Assembly: GCA_030737875.1 (NCBI GenBank)
Contig: JASFAX010000020.1
Coordinates: 29,774,688 to 29,838,687 of the forward strand
DNA: 64,000 bases
Direction of reading: 5' to 3'
Source of the DNA: Allium sativum
Taxonomy: Eukaryota > Streptophyta > Magnoliopsida > Asparagales > Amaryllidaceae
A program made the translations under genes and the position numbers. Within the stretch, counting starts at the first letter, position 1, and each line of letters opens with the position of its first letter. Shown here piece by piece: positions 46,120 to 56,275 of the stretch. The notes beneath the pieces were generated by a model that worked only from the letters and a program-made list of their open reading frames with translations, was not told where the DNA came from and ran no database searches.

Positions 46120-46464
46120 CTGATTTTGTCAGGCGGATCGTGGACACGTGGCACGAATCCCGAGGGCATCGGATCGCATCGCCACCGTTGGAGAAACAGT
46201 CAAATTAGCCGTTGTGGACAGGTGTCGTGATCTGCTTGAAAATCGGATCGTGCAGATGGGGAGAATCGGTCCAAGTGACGGTTAGGGACATGTGTCGCCA
46301 GATCCGTGCGATTCGGATTGCTGAAGACTAGCTCGCGCTTGAACAGGTCAGAGGGTTCGCCATGCACCAGGGGATCGGATCGGTTCGCTCGGGGTAACAA
46401 TGTAAGTTTGGATCGGATCGCCCGGATGCGTCGTTCGCTGATGAGATGGGGCGATCCGTAGAGA

Positions 46465-46562
46465 CGCGATTCGATATTGGACGAGACGATGGTGCGCGAT
46501 CCGACATTGGTCGAGACGATGGTACGCGATTCGATATTGGGCGAGACGATGGTGCGCGATCC
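46465..46562 (+). repeat. 33-bp tandem repeat in E6 LTR
   Basis: About three units of CGAGACGATGGT.CGCGAT followed by (C/T)CGA.ATTGG. The right LTR remnant keeps the same array near 50358-50457. Its GC-rich composition creates spurious Arg/Ser-rich ORFs. Confidence 0.8.
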
Positions 46563-46647
46563 ATTCCTTCATGTCCTTAGATATCGTGGTTTCCTGCTTT
46601 CCTCTTACGAATGATCCTGGGTGGCTTGGTCAAAAAGCGAGCCAACA

Positions 46648-46660
46648 TTTTGCCCCCTCG
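46648..46660 (-). other. E6 polypurine tract
   Basis: The minus strand reads CGAGGGGGCAAAA directly before the LTR. Compare CGAGGGGCAAA in E3. Confidence 0.7.
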
Positions 46661-47829
46661 AAGTATGTTTTATCGATGATGGAACATGCTTCGAAGATTC
46701 TGATCTACCTTTTCCTGAAGGGATGCAAATCAACAGTCGCATTGGTTCAAATCAACGTATGCACGAATCGGATCGCCATAGAGCGCCACGGTTCGAGTGG
46801 TCACGTGCTCGTCTCGAGCTGAGTATCTATGCTTTTGTGCGAGACGATGCGGATTTTACTTCGAGCCATGTCGGGCTTCGAGCTTGGTGGGCCATCGTTT
46901 GAGGCGGTCCGTGGGCTTCTATGCGATACAAGCTTTGGATCGTGGCCTGCATGGTGTTTCGTGGACCGAATAGGACAAAGAAAGGGAGACAAACGGTCGC
47001 CCTCTTTGCCTATAGAAGCCGACCCTCTCCTCTTCATTCTCCTTCTTCTTTCTTTCTGCCGAATCGTTTCGCCTGCATTATCGAAGAACGAACCCAAATC
47101 TTTCGATCCTTCGAAAATCCGAGCATTCTCTCAATCTTTAGAAAGGTAACTCCACAAAAAGTATTCTTATTCGTGAAAGCTGCTCTTTCATGAACTTTCT
47201 CGACTAGAAACGATGAAAATTCGTGCTTTTCTGACGAAATCATCAAAACGCCATGGCTAACTGACGTAGAGCTCGGAGTTCGAAGATGGAAAGGGGAGGA
47301 GGAAAACGAATGAGGAAGAAGAAGAAGAAAGAAGCCGGTTCGGTTCGTGGTCAAGAAGAGAAGACAAAAGCGAGTGGCGAGACGAAAGATCGTGGTGGCA
47401 GCAAGGGACGTATCGTGGGTGTCGCAACGGTTCGTGAAGGAGCGATCCCTTCGCCCGGCGATTCGATGGGGGGAGATTCCTCTACCCTGCAATCCGAAAG
47501 GGGCGATCCCTCTGCCATGCGATCCGAAAGGGGCGATCCCTCTGCTTTGCGATCCGACTCATAGGTGACGATACGAAGAAATTTCAGACTTTAATCAACG
47601 CCTTGTCACCATAAAACTCTGAACAGTTAGGCTAGAGCCGTGACGTTGGACTTTCTGGACTAAATGACCTCATAATTTGACTGCATATGACGACTAATGC
47701 TTCTGATAACCTTGATTGCTTTCATGCTTTATTTTTAATGCGCACACACAAGCACACACACCGGCACTTGCAAACACGGGGGACGGGTAGTGTTAATCTT
47801 ATTGTTCATATTTTCTCGTCCTAGCAGCA
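46661..47829 (+). promoter_or_regulatory. Putative promoter, leader and leader intron of the E6 antisense gene
   Basis: Upstream of the ATG at 47830 a TATA-like CCTATAGAAG lies at about 47009-47018. It is followed by a CT-rich leader (CTCTCCTCTTCATTCTCCTT) typical of plant 5' ends. A donor AAAG|GTAACT at about 47144 and an acceptor CCTAGCAG just before the ATG suggest a ~680-bp leader intron. Within it lies a ~30-bp repeat (ATCCGAAAGGGGCGATCCCT) in two to three copies at 47490-47565. This is inferred from sequence only. Confidence 0.45.
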
Positions 47830-50271
47830 ATGTCGAATGATCATTCTTCTTCAAGATCCGTGACAGAAGCGGAATCCGAGATTCCTGAACAGTACAACCC
47901 TGAAATTCCTCCAGTCAATCCGGGAGGTGAAGATTCTGGATCTGAGTACGAAGCCACAGAATCAGATCCGATAGAAAGTACTTCATCCAGCAACAATTCT
48001 GAGACTGATGAGCGAGCTCCTGACGAGATCCCAGGCGCACTCGGGATAGATAAATTTTCTGATTCTTTAGCATACAAGCTTGACGAGATAAAACTTAAAA
48101 GAATCTGCTTAAGACACTGCATTCCTTGGGACGATGTCTTGACGCTTGGAAGCGAAGATAGACCCCACCTAGCACCGGAAGGGTATATGGCGATTAGTCA
48201 AACAATGTGTCTAGTAGGAGCTATCCCTCCGTTTCCCCCGATTGCCATCGAAACTTTAAGACGACTAGGCATTGCTCCAATGCAGCTTCATCCAAACGCC
48301 TACGCATCTCTATACTCACTATATGTTGCATATGCGGAGATCCTGCACGCCGAACTTAAATTCAGAGATCTGGTATTCTTCTTTCTTTTCAAGCACCGTT
48401 CTTCGGCAACTCCAAACTTTTCTTTCTTCGAATCAGTGGCGAACAGAAAGATTCTGTACGATGGGTATAGCAATATAGGGGACCCTAAATCTGATTGGTT
48501 TTATATAAGGAAACAGGCCGAATGCTCACGAAGATGGCTCAAATCAAGTAAACTTCGATCTTCTAATCGAACATCTTGCTCAAGGAGTCTAAGTATTAAC
48601 ATTTTTCCATCTTTTTCTTTGTCTTAAACAGATCATATCTTCCAGAAAACGGAGGGTCCGTTATATAACCATCGATTATCCATTCTTTCACAGAGCATAT
48701 CCGACTTTCTAAGGATCAAAAAATGCATTACTGATGACAATCTTCACAAGCATCGTCTTCTAGACAGAAGATTTGGACTTGGCACTGGCGGCAAACCTTA
48801 TAAGTATGTGCCCGCAACGGAAGGAGAGGGAACTTCGCAAGCGGCAGAAACAACTAAGTTTCGCAAGAGCCCTTCTCCGATAGTCATCCATGACGATGAG
48901 GACCTGAACATATACAGAGGGGATGAGGTCCGTGATGACGTGTCCAAGGAAATTCCTATTTCTGCTCCAGTTGAAACCGTTGCTCCCGATGACTTGACAG
49001 AAGAGCAGTTATTTGACGAGCTGAATAAAATCCCTCTACCCGATATTGTATATACAGAAAAAGACTTCGGAGAGGGGCCTTTCTTCTCTGCTTCCGAAGA
49101 GGCGATCGCTTCAACTAGGGGACGAGAAACTGGTCAGATGAGCCTGTCTCCAGGCCCGGGTCTGTTAGGGGGAATTATATGGGATGCACACATCACACAC
49201 GCTGTCTGACCCTGCACTATTATATCGTGGGTATTCAAAGTTTTAATATGCTCTTCTTTCTTTTTTACAGGAACGATGTCCCGCAGGAAATCTTATTCGT
49301 ATCGTTCTCTTCGTCAGGGCACACCTAGCCTTCGCCCGGATACTAAGCGCTCTCGCGGTCCTTCTCATAGGTCGAGTTCCTTGCAACCTCGATCTCCCCC
49401 AAAAATCGACCTCCACCAAACCTTCCAGTCTCCCAGCAGTTCCTACAGGGGGAAAGAATCTTCCTAAAGAGTTAACTCCTCCAAAGAGTGCTCCTTCTCA
49501 CAGCCGGTCATCCAAGAGGCATCACGAATCTAAAGATAGGGGCAAGGATTTGTCCAAAGTGTCTGAAAAGGAGAGAAGTGATGTTGTTCTTTCCAGTCAG
49601 CCAGAGTTGGCTCCCCCAGGGTCACGGGATTACATGCATGGTTCCGAGATTCAAGGCCGGTTGGAGAAGCTTCGGGAACAATTCCCAGACATATTCTTTG
49701 ACCGGATGACATTTGTTCCAGCCTTGGAACCGGTCCCCAAGAACTGGGATAGCGAAGTTGTCGGACACATCCGCCATGCTGCCAGGCAACATGAGATGAT
49801 GAATAAACACGCAGTTAACCTTTCGGAAGTCATCTGAACACTTGAAATAGAAGCTCACAGATCTAAAGCAAAACTTGAAAATAACGAAAGGGCTAGGACA
49901 AAATTGGAGAAGGACCTGGAAGATGCTCAGGCCCAGCTTGCTTTAGCACGGAGGGACGCTGAAAATTATAAGACTGAATTAGAGAATGCCAAGCAGCGCT
50001 TTCATTCAGAGCTAGACTCCAATAGTCAAGAGAAAATGGCGTTAAAGAAGGAGGTTGAAGATCTCAAAATGGCCAACATCGAGTTGAAAACAGCACAAGG
50101 CCATTTTAAAGCTGAGAAGGCTGCTTGGGTGGCGGAAAAAGCGAGTTTAAAAGAAAGTTTGGCTCTGGCAAAAGCAGAAAAGGTGATCTTGAATGACCAG
50201 GTCCCGGACGCGGAGAGACGGGCAACTCTCGCCGAAAAGAATGTTGAAAGTGCCATCGAGTTGGCCACTTT
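47830..50271 (+). pseudogene. Antisense spliced gene in E6 (transposon domain plus coiled coil)
   Basis: Exon 1 (47830-48547) starts ATGTCGAATGAT and encodes an acidic Ser/Glu-rich N-terminus, then APEGYMAISQTMCLVGAIPP, LRRLGIAPMQLHPNAYASLY and SDWFYIRKQAECSRRW, which resemble the plant 'putative gypsy-type transposon' domain. A GTAAAC donor at 48548 and a CTTAAACAG acceptor ending 48631 join in phase, and exon 2 (48632 to about 49132 or 49159) then stays open. An acceptor at 49270 opens exon 3, Ser/Arg/Pro-rich. A frame change near 49440-49465 and a TGA at 49835 are the only lesions seen. The C-terminus (from about 49841) is a long coiled coil of Glu/Lys/Ala/Leu heptads. The end was lost in a deletion that joined it to LTR sequence at about 50272. 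Function unknown; perhaps an accessory protein of the element. Confidence 0.65.
48548..48631 (+). other. Intron of the E6 antisense gene (84 bp)
   Basis: GTAAAC donor, T-rich tract (TTTTTCCATCTTTTTCTTTG), CTTAAACAG acceptor. Exon 1 leaves one base of a codon, and joining to 48632 restores the exact frame that is open to 49209. The E3 gene has a donor at the corresponding place, after its RW motif. Confidence 0.7.
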
Positions 50272-50542
50272 GGATCGGTTCGCTCGGGGTAACAATGTAA
50301 GTTTGGATCGGATCGCCCGGATGCGGCGTTCGCTGATGAGATTCGGCGATCCGTAGAGACACGATTCGATATTGGGCGAGACGATGGTGCGCGATCCGAC
50401 GTTGGTCGAGACGATGGTACGCGATTCGATATTGGGCGAGACGATGGTGCACGATCCATTCCTTCATGTCCTTAGATATCGTGGTTTCCTGCTTTCCTCT
50501 TACGAATGATCCTGGGTGGCTTGGTCAAAAAGCGAGCCAACA
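50272..50542 (-). repeat. E6 5' LTR remnant
   Basis: It matches 46378-46647 of the full LTR and ends GCCAACA. About 520 bp of LTR plus the primer site and adjoining interior are missing. The junction falls at GGATCGG, a string present in both partners. Confidence 0.82.
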
Positions 50543-50547
50543 GTGGC
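50543..50547 (+). repeat. E6 right target-site duplication GTGGC
   Basis: Identical to 45845-45849. After it LTR A resumes with CAATTTCACTTTTATG. Confidence 0.85.
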
Positions 50548-50975
50548 CAATTTCACTTTTATGACAATATACTTACCGTTGCCAAATTAGCTAATCCAAT
50601 TCCGATTCAACATTCTAATTCATGTCAAATGAGACTTATTACACTAGCTCTCTGTTCATGTAAATGCTAGATTTACACGTCAATACTAGATTCAAATTAC
50701 ACATCTTATAATCTATGTTAGATTTATCCAATTTGCATTTCTATGAACATGTCATAACACATGTTCCCAATTTATGCCAAAATCCAAGTTTTACAACTAC
50801 GTTTTAGTACATTTCACATTATGCCCAAATTGTATTCCAACCGTTCGTATAATTGCGATTCAATCTAGATTATGGATAAGTCTAGACTTGTAGAAATTAG
50901 GGAATGAACCAAAGATGCTATGCAAAAGATAGACATACTAACTGGCATAAAAAGGGTTGAATAACGATGTTGCTT

Positions 50976-51115
50976 TAAGAACATGGGTAGACCTAAGTTA
51001 ATAGGTAAATTCCCAAGGTCTAAAGCCAAAGATAGACAGAATAGAGACGCAGGTTCAAGAACATGGGTAGACCTAACTTAATAGGTAAATTCCCAAGGTC
51101 TAAAACCAAAGAAAA
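50976..51115 (-). repeat. ~80-bp tandem duplication in LTR A
   Basis: Two copies of AAGAACATGGGTAGACCTAA followed by a shared AATTCCCAAGGTCTAAA stretch. It is present in all three E5 LTRs (also 57270-57405 and 63575-63710). Confidence 0.8.
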
Positions 51116-51296
51116 CCAAGGACAAGCAGAATAAATAATCGGGTTTAGACCCAATCTCATAATCACAGAACTTAAGAAACACTTTCCTAGTCATGAATCA
51201 CAGGTGTTTAATCACATATGTCCTTGTTTTGTCATAGGCAATAGTTAATTTTTCCTAATCAAAGGCATAGGCTTAGTCAAGGAAATAATCCTCATA

Positions 51297-51405
51297 GTCA
51301 CAATCACAGTCATAGGCAATGTTCATAGACATAGGCAATGTCCATAGTCATAGGCAATGTTCATAGACATAGGCAAATGTTCATGGTCATAGGCATATGG
51401 TTTTA
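51297..51405 (-). repeat. CATAGGCAATGTTCATAG minisatellite in LTR A
   Basis: Five to six units of about 20 bp (CATAGGCAATGT(T/C)CATAG(T/A)). Also in LTR B (57600-57705) and LTR C (63905-64000). Confidence 0.82.
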
Positions 51406-51848
51406 AGGTCCATAGTTTCATAGTCATGGTCTATTTTGTCCTCGAATCATAACAGTTCTTAATTAGGTTCAAGAGTACAGGCACTGATTCGAATAAAGAG
51501 AGAGAATTGGCATATTTTTTTATTCCTTTAATTTCATGTCACGAACAAAGAAAAACGTTAAAATTAAGAAATAACTGACTTACAGAGATTAGATCAGAAC
51601 AGAAAGATGGCGTTGCTAAGATTCGTAGAAAAACAGTCGTTGAAGTCGTTTGAACCTCCTCTTGAATCCTAGCTTGACTTGAACCTCTTCTTGAAAGTCT
51701 TTTAGCAGCATCTCCTGGCCTTGATTTATTTTATATATTATTATATTTATTATTTAATTTTAAGAGGAGGAGAAGAAGCCATGTTTGTCAATAATCTTTG
51801 CACCGTAAGGGTAGAAAAGAACTGTGAATAGAGAAGAAGACCAGGGCT

Positions 51849-51858
51849 GTTTATATAG
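51849..51858 (-). promoter_or_regulatory. TATA box of E5 LTR A
   Basis: The minus strand reads CACTATATAAACAGC, about 427 bp from the LTR start at 52282. LTR B has the same near 58144-58152. Confidence 0.6.
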
Positions 51859-51948
51859 TGTTAGGCGGACGAACCTGGTCAGAAAACGTGACCAAATACA
51901 TCAGAATGAACCAGATGCAGAAAGGTGGAAAAACAGGAGGGGTCGACC

Positions 51949-52005
51949 CCAGGCCGGCTAAATAGTCGGTCTGGGTGCCCCAGGTCGAGTACCCAGTCGA
52001 CCTGG
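51949..52005 (-). repeat. CAGGTCGACT palindromes upstream of TATA, LTR A
   Basis: Two adjacent ~28-bp inverted repeats with arms CAGGTCGA..ACC and AGTCGACCTG; the first is decayed (AGGCCGGCT, AGTCGGTCT). LTR B carries three. Confidence 0.7.
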
Positions 52006-53454
52006 GTGTCTTGAGCAGGAAAATTCCCGCCCGGGCCAATCCGGCCCGATTTTTGAAATTTGAATTTGTTTTCTGTTTGTTCGAATTTTAAACTGAATTC
52101 TGAAACTTCCGGAGGCCATATCTCCCTCATACGGACTCCGATTTACGCAAACTCGGACTCGTTTTCATGTAGAATTCCGAGACAAATGCAATGGCGCAGC
52201 TTGTTTCCCTTGATTTTGAATTTAACTTTTAATTATGTCTTGATTTGTGAATCTTAGCGTTACAGAATCACGGGGTGTTACATTCTCCCCCACTTAAAAG
52301 GATTTCGTCCCCGAAATCTTCAAGTTAGGTAGAATGTGTCCTACCATCCAATCACCCATCTACTCAACCATTCACTCGCAGGCATCCATTTTCCTTAAAA
52401 GATTTCTAATGCTTTCATGTTCATATGCATAGTGTGTGTATATGTCTTTATCTACTGTAAAATCAGGCGGTCTACTGATTCAGTCGACCTCCTTAATGCG
52501 AATCATGTCAGTGCCATGTGTTCAACCATGTATGCAAGCATCCCTAGTTATGTAAATACTATATGCGTGCACAACCATTCATCTATATGCAACACCCATA
52601 TGATAACATATCAAATTCAATTTACAAACAAATACATATCTGTAAATGCAATATGAAAGCATCTGAACTGATCTAGTGCCTAATACGTATGCATATGCAT
52701 TCACAAGCAACCGTTAGCAACCACTTGCAACCATCAACCATAACATGTTTCAAATACATGTTTACATCCATTGGCTTCTACCTAAGGATTGAAGATACGA
52801 CCTAGGTGATATACTTTGGAAAGAGAGAAACAATTATGCGTAAAGCTCCTAAAACAAAGAAATCAAGGATGCACCCTCAAGGAAAAAGGGTATGATGCTA
52901 GTATCTAGCCTTCTTGAGCTTTACTTCACTGTATCTTAACTAATTCAGCTTCACGATTGTGAAGTTCCGGATCTCCATTTCCAAAAAAAACAGGTGTCAA
53001 TCATGGTACCAGGTATTCGTACTAAGATGATTAGAGGTTCCTGCCATGCCATAACTATAAGAGTCGAATGGTCACTACGTGCTCTTTGGAGTGCCTGCCA
53101 CAACTATTCACCTCTCACACAAACCATCCAAACCGAACTCGACATTCCTCAAGTACAAGCCCCAAAGGCCTAAACCAATATCAGACAAGCAACCAAGGAA
53201 TATCTCCCCCGAATTTAGAAGATCTACGTGAGATGATATAAGCAAACTCGATAGTTATTCTCAAATCCCTACTAACCAAAAATAAACTGGTCGGACCACC
53301 AATTGGATTTGAGACTATAGTGGATCTTTCTACTATACAAGTACTATGGTGCAGAGACCTAACTATGAAAGTAGATATAAACAAATGCGAAGCGCTAGAA
53401 CCTAAGGAAATAGTACGAACAGAAAACTAGACTCTTCCAACCGGACTACCTTTC

Positions 53455-53712
53455 TCCTAGGTATGCTTGGTGGCGAAAGCATGTACTTGTCCTTCTGAAA
53501 ATCTCATCCTCGTTCTTGCCCTTTTCCTTAATTATATGCCCTATCATACCCTAGTAAAAATACTTCCTCTTGTCTTAGGTTTTATAATTTCTTCCTCCTT
53601 CGTGAGCTAAATCTACATCCATGAATTCATCATCCTAGGGTTGTGCTCCCTAGCCAAACTCCTCATCCCCTTCCGTGTGTAGTCATGTTGACAAATCTCT
53701 CGAAGGCTGCTT
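53455..53712 (-). pseudogene. Gag relic in E5 core 1
   Basis: On the minus strand a piece encoding AAFERFVNM aligns with FEKLVNM at 14899-14920 of E2 gag. Further left GHIIKEKGKNED and a VHAF-like stretch match the E2 second knuckle (GHMIKDC) and the GQVHALMAP that follows. The Cys residues are lost and several stops intervene. It shows that the core once held gag. Confidence 0.55.
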
Positions 53713-54008
53713 TCATTGTATAGAAAACCATATAAGCTTGAAAGAAAACTAGCCGCAAGTGAAACTACTACGGTTATAGATGGAAGTCGGGCACTACTTC
53801 GCCTTTCGATGAGGTTACCTCCCAGAAAGCCAGGAGCCCCAAAGACTCAAGAAAGAAGGAGACAAGAATTTAAACAGAGGAAGAGAAGATAGTGCGTATG
53901 GCTTTGGGGATTATGTCTTTTAAAACAAATCTTTTCTCTTGAAAATGCTTCTTTATAGACCATTTTGAAAATAATTTTTCAAATCATTTGTCTGATCTGG
54001 CAACCATC

Positions 54009-54023
54009 AGCTCTGATACCACG
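54009..54023 (-). other. E5 primer binding site, unit 1
   Basis: The minus strand reads CGTGGTATCAGAGCTG, directly inside LTR B. Confidence 0.85.
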
Positions 54024-55539
54024 TGTAACACCCCACGTCCGTTAGTGTCACTCACAAAGGGAATGCACTAAGTTCGGTGGAGCATTTAGGGTAAAAGATG
54101 CAGATAAATTACAAGATAGACATAAATTAAACAGCGGAAAATAAAATTTTGCTTTATTGATAAAATAGTTTGTATAATGATTTCTTTACAATATCAGAGT
54201 ATCATCTGTCTTACAAAATAAAGAAGCATAAAACAACATTTATATTCCCCAATGTAGCAAGAACCAGCCATATCATCTGAAAAGAGAATCCAAGAAAAAC
54301 TTCGACAAATCTTCAAGCTAGGAAAGAGTGACAGTCCAACTTAACCTGAGCTATACTATTCCCTCCTTTACTACCTGGGGGGGGGGGACTGAAGAAAAGA
54401 AGACGAAAGAAAAACAGAGTCAGACATAAAGCCTGAGTAAGTTCAGTAACTTCTAGCATATGAACATGGAGCAACAACAAAACGACATGAATTAACCGAA
54501 TACAAGATAACACCAAGATGATAGGGTTGGCAAGATTAGACAAGATTAACACGAGATCTGCTAAGCTAAGATAAACTGGATATACTCTAATACTTTCGCC
54601 GCTTCAACATTTCCTTGTTATATGGATTTCTATATCTCTGCACCACCTAACTAATGTTCCAACTAGTAACGATAACGTAATCCCAATCCCTGTATTTTCC
54701 GTCGCCTCCAGGTATCCATTTATTTATTTGTTCCCTAGATTTAATCTAGGGTTTTCTACCCAGTACTTTCTAGATTCAACTAGAGTTTACGCTGTCTGCT
54801 GAACACTTCTTGGATTCAGGATTTATGCCACCTAGTTAAACTAGGAATTGTGCTACCTGTAGAACGATGCCCCCAAGTCTAGGACACACTACCTAGAGTG
54901 GTATATGTTCCTATACTTCCCCATTCATGTATAGTGAATCGTTATCGCTTGTCTAGATGCACATGTCCTGTAATGTGCGGTCCGAGTCCTGTGACAGGGA
55001 AAATCAAGGAATACAGAACTTGGTCGGGAGCTTTCAGATATCTGCTGATGCAGATGCTAAGGTCTGTTTTTATTCCAGTGGCTATGGTCCCACTTGACCC
55101 CTCCATCAACCAATGAAAGGCACACCTTGTAAAATGAGAACTATACGCCGGCCCCTGGTGCCCCACTATCCTATGGCCATCCTTACCCATAACTAGATAG
55201 CAAGTATATGGTCTTTTGGAGTTCTCCGCCTTTCCGCTTCACGTATCTCGATTGACTCAAGATGGATGGTAGACGACGAGTCGCTATCACAGGGCTACCG
55301 TTTGCTCGGCGAATCACGCCGGTCCATCCTAGTCTTTTGATTGCCATGTATTGCAACACAGGCATACCCCTGGTTCTTCTACGCAGACCTTAACCTCTGT
55401 GGGCCCAGGCGGATCATATGCAGCCTCACAGAGGGATACGAAGAGTACCCTCACGTCCCGTCGAAGTCTCGGGCTTCGTAACCCAATTCGTTGGAGCCTC
55501 CTTTTTACTCAGACGGACATTCACTCCTTTCCGTGTTAT

Positions 55540-56275
55540 ACTAAGAATTACTATTTAGTTTTACTAACTAAGATTTACCACTTAGTTTCCAGAATCGTTG
55601 TTTTCTTAACTAAGGTTCACTACTTAGTTCTCCTTCCCGTTAATTGGGATTGGTTAAGTGTCATTAGTCAATTCAAGCTACCTTAACCCCCCTCATTTAT
55701 CCTTTTAAACTGGTTAAGTGTTATCAGTAATTCATATTGACTTAACCCGACCACAAACCAAGTTATGTTGGTTAAGTATTCCTTATTACTTAACCCTACC
55801 CATTATCCTGTATTGGTTAAGTGTTCCTTTTTAACTTAACCTTGCCCGTCTGTTTTCACTAACATGTTATTAATGGTTAAGTATTGTCCCTACATGTTTT
55901 AGACTTAGCCTTATTCCTTTATCACAACCTGATGGTTAAGTGTTCAAGTTTACTTAACCCTACGGTCTAGCCGAGCTAACATATCAAATTGGCTAAGTGT
56001 ATTAACTTTACTTAACCCCACCTTCTTAGTCTAGTTAACATGTTAATTTGGCTAAGTGTTTTCTTAGTTACTTAACCCCTACAAATATTGTCCTGCTACC
56101 TTTAGTATGGTTAAGTGTCTGTATGGACTTAGCCCTCCCATTCTAGCTTAATTGTGTTAAGTTAGTTAGGTGTCCCTATGGACTTAACCCTCCCATTCTA
56201 GTCAGTTTGAACCTAACCCCACCCATCCGTCTAGTTATCATGTTGAACTGGTTAAGTGTCTTAGTTAACTTAACC
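55540..56275 (-). repeat. Inverted-repeat (hairpin) array in LTR B
   Basis: Same units and order as in LTR A. Some arms are better kept, for example the last unit reads GGTTAAGTGTCTTAGTTAAC and then TTAACCC where LTR A has lost the right arm. Confidence 0.82.

Larger units (their letters stand above)
45850..46647 (-). repeat. E6 3' LTR
   Basis: TGTTAGATCG...GCCAACA, 798 bp. On the minus strand it reads TGTTGGCTCGC to CGATCTAACA, with TATA box CTATAAATAGCCC and the GTAGGCTCGTTAACGCCG segment towards the end. It has about three 33-bp repeats near 46465-46562. Confidence 0.85.
45850..50542 (-). mobile_element. E6: deleted gypsy-type element with antisense spliced gene
   Basis: The insertion sits in E5 LTR A between GTGGC duplications. 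The left LTR (45850-46647) is full, while the right LTR keeps only ~271 bp (50272-50542). The purine tract GAGGGGGCAAAA (read leftward, 46648-46660) and the minus-strand TATA box (46111-46119) show that the element's own transcription runs leftward, so the left LTR is the 3' LTR. No gag or pol is seen. The interior carries a multi-exon gene on the plus strand, opposite to the LTR direction, as in E3. Confidence 0.82.
43024..52282 (-). repeat. E5 LTR A (split by E6)
   Basis: The parts 43024-45849 and 50548-52282 together make ~4.56 kb matching LTR B. The left edge is TGTAACACCCCACGTCC; the right edge GGGGTGTTACA is followed by the purine tract of core 1. It holds a run of 12 G (43377-43388), the hairpin array, the CATAGGC minisatellite and a minus-strand TATA box at about 51849-51858. 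Confidence 0.88.
52283..54023 (-). other. E5 core 1
   Basis: Read leftward: the primer site (near 54009-54022), a leader like that of E2, a degenerate gag relic (about 53712 down to 53455), then a long stretch similar to the E2 3' untranslated region, and a purine tract (CTTTTAAGTGGGGGAGAA on the minus strand, 52283-52300). The 61- to 79-codon ORFs in it are not supported as genes. Confidence 0.8.

Noticed and set aside
46328..46572. Arg/Ser/Pro-rich ORFs on the minus strand (also 50106-50467)
   Set aside because: They are translations of the 33-bp tandem repeat and GC-rich part of the E6 LTR. Two overlapping frames are open at once, which is a repeat effect, not a gene.
47034..47492. 152-codon minus-strand ORF
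   Set aside because: It is opposite to the CT-rich leader and leader intron of the E6 antisense gene. Composition follows the CT tract and no family motif is seen.
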